Below are positions 24,869 through 31,864 of a stretch of 64,000 nt of DNA, piece after piece. How positions within the stretch are numbered: position 1 is the stretch's first letter; each line of letters starts with the position of its first letter. The position numbers and the translations under genes were made by a program. This DNA comes from Marinifilum breve (GTDB lineage: Bacteria > Bacteroidota > Bacteroidia > Bacteroidales > Marinifilaceae). Under the pieces are notes generated by a model. The model was not told the DNA's origin and made no database searches. It was given only the letters and a program-made list of their open reading frames with translations. The DNA is taken from positions 62,001-126,000 of the forward strand of contig NZ_QFLI01000010.1 in NCBI RefSeq assembly GCF_003202155.1, read 5' to 3'.

Positions 24869-26926
24869 ATGAAAAAATTTATAATCATATTTTTATCTAT
24901 CATGCTTCTATTTTCTTGTAATGAAGGTAAAGAAGAAGAAAGTAAGAAGTCAGTAGAATATTTTAATAAGGCTAAAAAAGTAGCTTCAACTAGTATTGAT
25001 TCTTGTTTATATTATCTTGAAAAAGCAATAGAATACACTAAGGAAGAGGGTGATAGTCTGTTTAGGTTGAAGTTAGGATATCACAAAGGAAAAACGATAG
25101 CTGATATTGATTATAGAAAATCAAATAAAATCTATAAAGACTTACTTCCTGCTTCCAAAGAATTAAAAGAAGTTAATATTGAATGTAATATACTCACAAA
25201 TATAGGTGCGAATTATTGTTATAATGGAGAAATTGATTCCAGTGAGTTCTATTTTAATAAGGCATTGGAATTAAAAAAACAGGTCAATAATAAGGCTACA
25301 ATCAACCGACTTAATTTTTTTCTTGGAACTCTTTATTTAGGGAAGAACGAATATCAGAAAGCTATTAATTTCTATAGTAAGGTTGAAGAATATGCAGATA
25401 GTATTGGTCATCAGGGAATGATTATGTCTTGCCAATCCAATTTTGCAATTTGTTATGAACGATTAGGCAATATGAACAAATCAGCAGAATGTGGCCTTTT
25501 TGTTTTGAGTCACTATGAGGAAAATAATTATCCAATAGAAAAAATAGCTCTCATTAGATCGAATTTATTTAATGCTTTAAATTCTACGCTTAACGATCAG
25601 GAAATTCTTGAATTTACAAATGAGACTCTAAAAATAAGTAAGGAATCGAAATCAGCCAGAGTTCTTTGCATGGCTTATCAGAGGTCAGCAATTGTAAATC
25701 ATGAAAGATTAAAAAACTTTGAATTAGCATTAGAATATTATAAGAAAGCGGAAAGTTATGCCTATGAAGGAGGATTAAAGCATGAAATTGCTGCATTGGT
25801 AAGTAACCAGGGAAGTGTTTATCTTGATATGAAACAATATCAAAAATCACTTGACCTTATTAATAAAGCTTTGGAAATATCTATTAAAAATAAAGACAAT
25901 AGGCGCATAAGTTTGAATTATAATTTGAAAGCTGAAATATTGATGGAGCAAAACAAATATAAAGCAGCAGAGAAGTATTTAATATTGGCTTTAGGTTATG
26001 GTTCTAATTTGGAAAGGAAAAAGATCACTTATGAAAACTTAGTGGAAGTATATAAACACCTAAAGAGACATAAAGTCCTAGCAGAAACTTTTGAAAGTCT
26101 AAGAGAGGTTAATAATAAAATTCAAAAAGAAAACAAAGATCAAGTTATTCAAAACCTTAAGTCAAAATACGAAACCGAAAAGAAAGAACAACAAATTCAA
26201 CTGTTAGAAGCAAACAATCAAAACCAAAAGTTGAGTTTAGAAAAGGCAGAACAAGAAAGAAAAATGATGTTTGCCGGACTGGGCTTGTTGGTTTTACTAG
26301 TTGTTCCTGTTGGCTTTTATGCCCGTCAGCGCAATCAAAATAAGGTGTTAGAGGCTCGCATAAACAGTGAGAACAAGGAGTGTACCCGCATCGCAAAAGA
26401 GTTGCACGATAGTGTCTCGGGAAGCTTAACTACCATTCGTTACCTATTGGAATCGGGAACAGAAGGCAACAGTTTGGTAGAGAATATCGAATCGGTAAGC
26501 AAAGAAGTGAGAGGGATATCTCATAAATTGAACATGAGTGCTTTGGCCAACCAAGGCATCAAGGAAGCCGTTTACGATGCTTTAATGCTGAACCAATTTC
26601 CCAAAGACATTCAGCTTGCCATCAACATGCCGGAAGGATTTGAAGTAAAAGATTTTGAGGTGAAGATCAATTTTATTAGAATTCTCCAGGAGTTGGTGCA
26701 GAACACCATTAAATATGCCGAAGCAAGTAGTGTAGAAATTAGTTTCGAGCAAGAAAAGCAAAGCATAGTACTCACTTACCAGGACAACGGAAAGGGCTGC
26801 GACATGGAGCAAATTTCCCTTGGCAATGGCCTACGAAATATTAAAGATCGAGTGAAATATATTAAAGGTACACTAGAATTCGATAGTCAGCCTGATAATG
26901 GTTTCTATTGCTGTATAAAAATATAG
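24869..26926 (+). CDS. TPR-containing lipoprotein histidine kinase (NarX/DegS type)
   Basis: 685 residues. Lipobox LFSC (C17) is followed by a periplasmic array of about eight TPR units (25-420). A coiled coil follows (430-462), then one membrane helix (about 467-485, MMFAGLGLLVLLVVPVGFY) and a HisKA_3-type kinase with phospho-acceptor H513 in AKELHDSVSGSL. The HATPase has N-box ELVQNTIKYA, G1 QDNGKGCDM and G2 GNGLRNIKDRV. This is the common Bacteroidota TPR sensor-kinase build with the sensor outside. A lipid anchor plus a membrane helix on one protein is unusual but recurrent in this phylum. Confidence 0.88.
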   Translation: MKKFIIIFLSIMLLFSCNEGKEEESKKSVEYFNKAKKVASTSIDSCLYYLEKAIEYTKEEGDSLFRLKLGYHKGKTIADIDYRKSNKIYKDLLPASKELKEVNIECNILTNIGANYCYNGEIDSSEFYFNKALELKKQVNNKATINRLNFFLGTLYLGKNEYQKAINFYSKVEEYADSIGHQGMIMSCQSNFAICYERLGNMNKSAECGLFVLSHYEENNYPIEKIALIRSNLFNALNSTLNDQEILEFTNETLKISKESKSARVLCMAYQRSAIVNHERLKNFELALEYYKKAESYAYEGGLKHEIAALVSNQGSVYLDMKQYQKSLDLINKALEISIKNKDNRRISLNYNLKAEILMEQNKYKAAEKYLILALGYGSNLERKKITYENLVEVYKHLKRHKVLAETFESLREVNNKIQKENKDQVIQNLKSKYETEKKEQQIQLLEANNQNQKLSLEKAEQERKMMFAGLGLLVLLVVPVGFYARQRNQNKVLEARINSENKECTRIAKELHDSVSGSLTTIRYLLESGTEGNSLVENIESVSKEVRGISHKLNMSALANQGIKEAVYDALMLNQFPKDIQLAINMPEGFEVKDFEVKINFIRILQELVQNTIKYAEASSVEISFEQEKQSIVLTYQDNGKGCDMEQISLGNGLRNIKDRVKYIKGTLEFDSQPDNGFYCCIKI

Positions 26927-26969
26927 TTATCCTTATCCTTTTGTAGGATATGTATTAGGATAGGTTTCA

Positions 26970-27011
26970 AAAGTAAAATCCCCACTTCCCAATAAAGTGA
27001 GGATTTACTTT
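26970..27011. terminator. Hairpin after the histidine kinase gene
   Basis: AAAGTAAAATCCCCACTT pairs with AAGTGAGGATTTACTTT around CCCAATA. The T content of the right arm could support termination, but there is no pure T run. Confidence 0.55.
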
Positions 27012-27028
27012 CATTTATTACCTTATAG

Positions 27029-27097
27029 CACTTTGACTCAACAACTGCATACACTTTGAGTCGACAACTGCATACACTTTGACACTCAAAGTGTATG
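27029..27097. repeat. 23 bp tandem repeats ending in a hairpin
   Basis: Two 23 bp units (27029-27051 and 27052-27074) differ at two positions; each starts CACTTTGA and ends ACAACTGCATA. The third unit starts the same way but turns back on itself: CATACACTTTGA-CAC-TCAAAGTGTATG, a perfect 12 bp stem (27071-27097). Confidence 0.75.
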
Positions 27098-27122
27098 TAC
27101 TCAAACACTCAGTAGGCTGCTT

Positions 27123-27821
27123 TTAACTGATGGTCAATGAAAACTTACTTGTAGTTTCTTTAATTCCTTTGGTTGTATATGCTCCAAATGTACTTTGTGT
27201 TTTTATTCTAATTCTATACTTACCAGCAGTCAGATCAGGAACTAAACCAACGATTTTCTTCTGTCCGTTGTCAGCTATCTGTGCTACCATTGTTTCACTG
27301 CCATCTTCTGCCACAAAGAAAAGACCTATGCTAGCATCTTCACCCGCTATTTTTAGGCGCTTGCCATGAATTTCGAATAAGCTATTTGGAGTAAGTTTAT
27401 CGTTTTTACTTTGGGTAGCAATATCGATAAAGCTTGTAATTGCAGGATCGGTTTGTACACTGTCTACTTTTGTTAACTCAATTTGCTCAATGGCTTTCTT
27501 AACTTGTATTCCATTGCTAAGATTTACATTAATTTGATGCTTTTCAGGATCGAATAAATCTGTATCATCTTCGAATACACCAGTGATGGAGTAACCAAGG
27601 TTAAAGATGGGAAGATTGATGTTCTCGCCACGCTGAATGCATTCTTCTACAATTTGGAAAAAAGCTGTGAAAACAGCGGCAATATCTGTTTTACTGATTA
27701 CACTTCTTTTCTCCAACATCAAACGAATGATTCCGTCTAAATCGTGAGATTCTTTGGTTAAAACGCGAGCTGCATAATTAAAATCTTCGGTTAGTTGGTT
27801 TTCCTTCAAATAATAATTCAT
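27123..27821 (-). CDS. HU-like DNA-binding domain protein with DUF4469-type C-terminus
   Basis: 232 residues. The N-terminal 120 residues fit the HU-like DNA-binding domain found in Bacteroidota (YYLKENQLTEDFNYAARVLTKESHDLDGIIRLML, then VISKTDIAAVFTAFFQIVEECIQRGENINLPIFNLG). The C-terminal part (about 140-232) fits the DUF4469 Ig-like fold (LTPNSLFEIHGKRLKIAG, IVGLVPDLTAGKYRIRIKTQ). The family is abundant in the phylum with no firm role; binding to DNA or to the nucleoid is inferred. It is divergent from the LuxR gene. Confidence 0.82.
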   Translation of the reverse strand: MNYYLKENQLTEDFNYAARVLTKESHDLDGIIRLMLEKRSVISKTDIAAVFTAFFQIVEECIQRGENINLPIFNLGYSITGVFEDDTDLFDPEKHQINVNLSNGIQVKKAIEQIELTKVDSVQTDPAITSFIDIATQSKNDKLTPNSLFEIHGKRLKIAGEDASIGLFFVAEDGSETMVAQIADNGQKKIVGLVPDLTAGKYRIRIKTQSTFGAYTTKGIKETTSKFSLTIS

Positions 27822-27955
27822 CTCTATTGTTTTTTTGGTTCAACAAATGTGTTATCGAATACAGAAATAAAATTATGTCATGATATTGTGCTGGTCAATA
27901 GCTGTTTTTAACTATTTTTATAAGAGAAGACTACGCACATTATAATGTTACTGCA

Positions 27956-28708
27956 ATGACTGATGATTTTGTTGATAGGGTATTGCAATATTACCATGAG
28001 TATGAAATAAGCGAAGGTGATATTGATTTAAATAAACGAAAGGAGTATCAAGAAATATTTAATACGATTGACCCAATAAGTCAATGTTTTTTTCTGATTA
28101 AAGATTACCATAGCAACAACTGTTTGTTTATTTCGGAGCGATTGAAATCCAAGTTCAAGATCGATTCCTACTCTACAGAAGTTATTTTGCAAAACTTCCA
28201 GATCCACCCCGATGATCGTATGATTATCGATTCCATACAACGAGCCAGAAAATACATATATCAGCAGAGAATAGAAGAGAGAAAGGATTACAAGTTGGTC
28301 AACAACTTTAGAATTTGCAGTGAGGCGAATCAGTGTTTTCGTAATGATGTACAGCATTCAGTATTGGAGATGGATCAGCAGGGTAATTTTTGGTTAGGAT
28401 TAAGGATAATCCATCTAGATCCCGACCAGGAAAGTGATAGGCCTGCTAGCTCTTTTCTGCAGCATGTATATCGCAACGAGATTATATATTCCATATATGG
28501 AGATACCGAAAGCGGTTGCATATCGCGAAGGGAGAGAGAAGTTCTCGAATTGATATCGGAAGGCTATGTGAGCAAAGAAATTGCCCAGAAACTCTTCATC
28601 AGCGAGTTTACCGTAAACAACCACAGAAAAAGCATCCTACGAAAGCTGAATGCCAACAATGCCTCAGAGGCCATTAAAAAGGCGGTAAAGGTGGGGATAA
28701 TTCGATAG
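27956..28708 (+). CDS. LuxR-family transcriptional regulator with PAS-like N-terminus
   Basis: 250 residues. The N-terminal two-thirds resembles the PAS-like sensory domain seen in Bacteroidota LuxR regulators (FFLIKDYHSNNCLFISERLKSKF, then ILQNFQIHPDDRMII). The C-terminal HTH (about 185-245) is canonical: ISRREREVLELISEGYVSKEIAQKLFISEFTVNNHRKSILRKLNANNASEAI. There is no receiver domain and no kinase next to it, so it probably binds a ligand or works by abundance. Its stop is 32 bp before the first CCCC-TAAA-GGGG repeat. Confidence 0.87.
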   Translation: MTDDFVDRVLQYYHEYEISEGDIDLNKRKEYQEIFNTIDPISQCFFLIKDYHSNNCLFISERLKSKFKIDSYSTEVILQNFQIHPDDRMIIDSIQRARKYIYQQRIEERKDYKLVNNFRICSEANQCFRNDVQHSVLEMDQQGNFWLGLRIIHLDPDQESDRPASSFLQHVYRNEIIYSIYGDTESGCISRREREVLELISEGYVSKEIAQKLFISEFTVNNHRKSILRKLNANNASEAIKKAVKVGIIR

Positions 28709-28740
28709 TGCGTATTGGGGAGACGCATTTCAAAAATAGA

Positions 28741-28825
28741 CCCCAAACCCCTAAAGGGGCTTAATTGGTGCAGGGCTTGAAGTCCCCTTTAGAGCCTGTC
28801 CCGAGAATCGGGAGGATTTAGGGGT
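28741..28825. repeat. CCCC-TAAA-GGGG palindromic repeat, copy A with nested insert
   Basis: It begins CCCCAAACCCCTAAAGGGG and its right arm is the reverse complement of that (AAGTCCCCTTTAG...GGATTTAGGGG). Unlike copies B and C, the right arm is split by about 20 bp, AGCCTGTCCCGAGAATCGGG, which itself is a CCCGA/TCGGG palindrome of another family. Confidence 0.8.
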
Positions 28826-28931
28826 AAAAGTCGTAGAAGGTGCACATAGGTTACTTTTGAGACAGCCTATTTAGAGGAATCTACAAAGAATCCAGTAAGT
28901 TTAAGAGTGATTAAGATAATTCTATTAAGTA

Positions 28932-29351
28932 ATGAGTATTAGTGATCAGGTTACAATGTTCTATAATGCAAAGCCTCATATTTTTGAAAAGGCAAAATCG
29001 CTTCGACAAAATATGACGGAAGCAGAATTGAAATTGTGGGATCATTTGAAGGGGAAAAAGATACAAGGTTTGCGATTTAGAGCACAACACCCTATCGATA
29101 TCTTTATTGTGGATTTTTATTGTCATTCTATAAAGTTGGTAGTTGAATTAGATGGAGGCATACACTTGTCTACGGAGCAAAAAGAGTATGATATTGGTAG
29201 AGAGGCAGAAATTAATCATTGGGGCATTAAAGTCATTCGTTTTACAAATGACGAAGTAGCAGCAGACATAAATAAGGTTGTTCTTACCATTAATGAGTTT
29301 TGTACTAAGCGAATAAAGGAATTAAATACCCCAAACCCTAAAGGGGCTTAA
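28932..29351 (+). CDS. DUF559 (Vsr-like endonuclease fold) protein
   Basis: 139 residues. The core AKSLRQNMTEAELKLWDHLKGKKIQGLRFRAQHPI is followed by DIFIVDFYCHSIKLVVELDG, the DUF559 signature related to Vsr mismatch nicking enzymes and the PD-(D/E)xK fold. Candidate metal ligands are D61, E72 and D74. GGIHLSTEQKEYDIGREAEINHWGIKVIRFTNDEV completes the domain. The last seven residues (TPNPKGA, 133-139) and the stop are encoded by repeat copy B. The gene sits between copies A and B, with copy C 128 bp further on. No methyltransferase or restriction gene is nearby. The family's function is not established. Confidence 0.88.
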   Translation: MSISDQVTMFYNAKPHIFEKAKSLRQNMTEAELKLWDHLKGKKIQGLRFRAQHPIDIFIVDFYCHSIKLVVELDGGIHLSTEQKEYDIGREAEINHWGIKVIRFTNDEVAADINKVVLTINEFCTKRIKELNTPNPKGA

Positions 29352-29393
29352 TTGGTTCAGGGCTTGAAGTTCCCCTATAGGGGATTTAGGGGT
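29329..29393. repeat. CCCC-TAAA-GGGG palindromic repeat, copy B
   Basis: Same element as copy A without the insert, and with one C fewer (CCCTAAAGGGG). The missing C lets the DUF559 frame run on to GGG GCT TAA inside the repeat; with four C it would stop three codons earlier. Confidence 0.85.
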
Positions 29394-29478
29394 GATCGAG
29401 AGGAATTTGTGCATTTACCTTTCAACATTTGAGCGGTATTCTCATGGAAATTCTTACATATTATGCGTTGCTTACATA

Positions 29479-29540
29479 CCCCAAACCCCTAAAGGGGCTT
29501 AATTGATGCAGGGGTTCAAGTCCCCTTTAGGGGATTTAGG
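29479..29540. repeat. CCCC-TAAA-GGGG palindromic repeat, copy C
   Basis: Third copy, with intact left arm CCCCAAACCCCTAAAGGGG and right arm TCCCCTTTAGGGGATTTAGG. As in copy B it is preceded by the three bases ATA. Confidence 0.85.
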
Positions 29541-29598
29541 AGGAGATTTAGATAGAATGTACAGCTCCCTCAATACTTTAGGATGACTGCAAAATCTG

Positions 29599-29662
29599 GT
29601 CATCCTGAACGAAGTGAAGGATCTCTATCCAAGAATGAGATCCCTCGGTTTCTTGGGATGAC
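29599..29662. repeat. GTCATCC/GGATGAC inverted repeat element
   Basis: GTCATCCTGAACGAAGTGAA opens and GGGATGAC closes the 64 bp element, with GGATCTC and GAGATCC also paired inside. Repeats with this sequence are widespread in bacterial intergenic DNA. It is in the noncoding stretch 29352-29735, which otherwise holds repeat copies B and C. Confidence 0.75.
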
Positions 29663-29677
29663 AACAATCAAGTCCAC

Positions 29678-29711
29678 AAAAAAATCCCCATCCAAGTATA
29701 GGATGAGGATT
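29678..29711 (-). terminator. Intrinsic terminator of the Na/Pi cotransporter gene
   Basis: On the minus strand AATCCTCATCC pairs with GGATGGGGATT (one G-U) around TATACTT, followed by a run of T (29678-29684 as A on the plus strand). Confidence 0.85.
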
Positions 29712-29735
29712 CTCAATATCTAAAGAAGTAAAAGC

Positions 29736-31427
29736 TTATTTTACTTCGCTCATTGCTTCACTTACGTTGATACAATAGTCACCTATTTTTTCACATTCGC
29801 AGAACATGTCGTTGTAGATGATACCTGCTTGAATCTTGTACTTGTTCTCCTCAACACTGATTAAGTGTTCAGCTTTTAGAGCCGTTCTATAATCGTTGAT
29901 TTCACGCTCAATTTCCCATGCTTTTTTCACATTAATTTCAGAGAAATCTTTGGTAGTATTGTCAAGCATCATATCCAAGGCATTGTCAATCAAATCGAAC
30001 ATCTTGTTGATATTGTCTCTCAATTCCTGAGGGAACCAAGCTTTTTGTTCACGCTTGCGCTTCATGGCTTTGGCCAGGTTTAATGCTGAATCACCAACAC
30101 TTTCAATATCACTCACCATTTTAAAGTAAGCTCTTACTCGTTCTGAGTTCTCTTTGCTCAAGCGAGTTTCCGAAACTGAAGTCAGGAAGTTTGCAATTTC
30201 TACCTCCATGTCGTCACTTTCGTCTTCACGCTGATTGATCTTATCGAATAGTTTGTTGAAAGACTTATCGTTGGTTTCGTTAAAAGCCTGTTTTGCGTAA
30301 CCGAACATCTTTTTCGTACTCTTGGCATAGGTGCTAATTTCTTTTTTAGCAAGGAATAGGTTTGCTTCAGGAGTAGATAAAGTTCCGGTTTTAATGTGTT
30401 GTAGTTTAAATTCTTCTTCAACATCTTCGCGAACAGGAACCAATGTAGTTACTACTTTCACAATGAATTTGGCAAACCAGATCATCACCAATACATTCAG
30501 GATATTAAAACCAGTATGGAATAATGATAAAGTTACTGGTACAGCTGCGGCATCGGTAAATGCATCGCCTTGTCCAAAGAAGTTTTGACTAACCCAGGCT
30601 GTTGCATCTAAGAAATAAGGCAATACTATTAGCATCCAGATCACACCAATCGAGTTAAAGATAAGGTGGGCACGAGCAGCACGTTTTGCAGATGTATTGG
30701 CAATCATAGCTGCAAGGTTCGCAGTAATGGTTGTACCAATGTTTTCACCCAATACCATTGCAGCTGCAATTTCGAAACTAATCCATCCCGAATTACACAT
30801 TACCAATGTAAGTGCCATGGTAGCCGATGAAGATTGAATTAAAATGGTTAGCAATGTACCAATACCCATAAACAATAGGGTAGTGGCAAAGCCCATATCG
30901 GTATAATTAGTCAGGAATGTAAGGATTTCCGGGTTGTTCTTGATATCTGGCATTGATGTTTTCAAGAACTGTAGGCCAATAAATAATAAAGCGAATCCCA
31001 TGATCAACTCACCCCAATTCTTCTTACCACGATTTTGTGAAAATAAGAATGGAAGTCCCAAACCAATTAAAGGTAGTGAGATGGCACTCATGCTTACTTT
31101 AAACCCAAGAATCGAGATCAACCATGCGGTTACGGTAGTACCAATGTTGGCACCCATAATCACACCAACCGATTCAACTAGTGAAAGCAATCCTGCATTC
31201 ACAAAACTTACTACCATTACTGTAGTTGCCGATGATGATTGAATTAAAGCTGTAATCAGAATTCCGGTGAACACACCTTTTACTCTGTTTGAGGTCATAG
31301 CAGCAAGAATCGATCTCATTTTATCTCCAGCTACTTTTTGAAGAGCCTCACTCATTAGTTTCATTCCGTAAAGGAATAATCCGAGAGAACCAATAAGCCT
31401 TAAAATATCGGCTAATCCATAATCCAT
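29736..31427 (-). CDS. Na/Pi cotransporter family protein with PhoU-like domain
   Basis: 563 residues. The N-terminal 350 residues hold two inverted PNaS repeats with the signature QSSSAT (in ALIQSSSATTVMVVSF and ILIQSSSATMALTLVM) and about nine membrane helices. The C-terminal 200 residues form a PhoU-like helical domain (IKTGTLSTPEANLFLAKKEISTYAKS to the end). YjbB/NptA-type proteins move phosphate with sodium; bacterial members often export phosphate. It is monocistronic with an ideal promoter and its own terminator, divergent from the MMPL gene. Direction of transport cannot be told. Confidence 0.92.
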   Translation of the reverse strand: MDYGLADILRLIGSLGLFLYGMKLMSEALQKVAGDKMRSILAAMTSNRVKGVFTGILITALIQSSSATTVMVVSFVNAGLLSLVESVGVIMGANIGTTVTAWLISILGFKVSMSAISLPLIGLGLPFLFSQNRGKKNWGELIMGFALLFIGLQFLKTSMPDIKNNPEILTFLTNYTDMGFATTLLFMGIGTLLTILIQSSSATMALTLVMCNSGWISFEIAAAMVLGENIGTTITANLAAMIANTSAKRAARAHLIFNSIGVIWMLIVLPYFLDATAWVSQNFFGQGDAFTDAAAVPVTLSLFHTGFNILNVLVMIWFAKFIVKVVTTLVPVREDVEEEFKLQHIKTGTLSTPEANLFLAKKEISTYAKSTKKMFGYAKQAFNETNDKSFNKLFDKINQREDESDDMEVEIANFLTSVSETRLSKENSERVRAYFKMVSDIESVGDSALNLAKAMKRKREQKAWFPQELRDNINKMFDLIDNALDMMLDNTTKDFSEINVKKAWEIEREINDYRTALKAEHLISVEENKYKIQAGIIYNDMFCECEKIGDYCINVSEAMSEVK

Positions 31428-31475
31428 AATAGACTAATTTTGTTTGTATTCAATTTGTTAGTTTGATAAGGTGGG

Positions 31476-31506
31476 CAAAAATAGGATATTTTACATGTAA
31501 AGCAAA
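31476..31506 (-). promoter_or_regulatory. Promoter of the Na/Pi cotransporter gene
   Basis: On the minus strand TTTG (31503-31506), a 19 nt spacer and TATTTTTG (31476-31483) match the Bacteroidota consensus completely. The leader would be about 40 nt. Confidence 0.72.
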
Positions 31507-31795
31507 TGTTAAGAAAAAGAAAATTTAAGGTTAAGAGATTAATTAGATTCGTTCGATTTAAGGATTTTTAACGTATAGATATTGTGCAGTAAATCAGTAA
31601 AATATAGGAGTAAATTAAATGTTAGAGCAAGCAATTTGATGATCCACTTAACGATAATTAAGCAGGAAGTTGAGTAAAATGATAATGTTTTACAATTAAT
31701 TATTTAAATGTCAGAAGGTTTGGTGCTTTTTCCTTAATTTTATGTCATTGCCTTAATCAATAATGATAAAGAAGGCTGGAAGCAACTTTGGATCT

Positions 31796-31826
31796 TTTGA
31801 AAAGATGATTTTAAGTCGTATTTTCG
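31796..31826 (+). promoter_or_regulatory. Promoter of the MMPL transporter gene
   Basis: TTTG (31796-31799), a 19 nt spacer and TATTTTCG (31819-31826, one mismatch). The leader would be about 32 nt. Apart from this and the divergent promoter at 31476, the 437 bp between the two genes shows nothing. Confidence 0.6.
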
Positions 31827-31864
31827 CCGAACTCTAAAAGAAACAGGGAAATAAATAGAATAGT

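Noticed and set aside
27029-27097. CRISPR-like array
   Set aside because: Units are directly adjacent with no spacers, only two full copies, and no cas gene is present.
28932-29351. Restriction-modification or Vsr mismatch repair gene
   Set aside because: No methyltransferase or other restriction gene is near, and DUF559 members are not proven Vsr enzymes.
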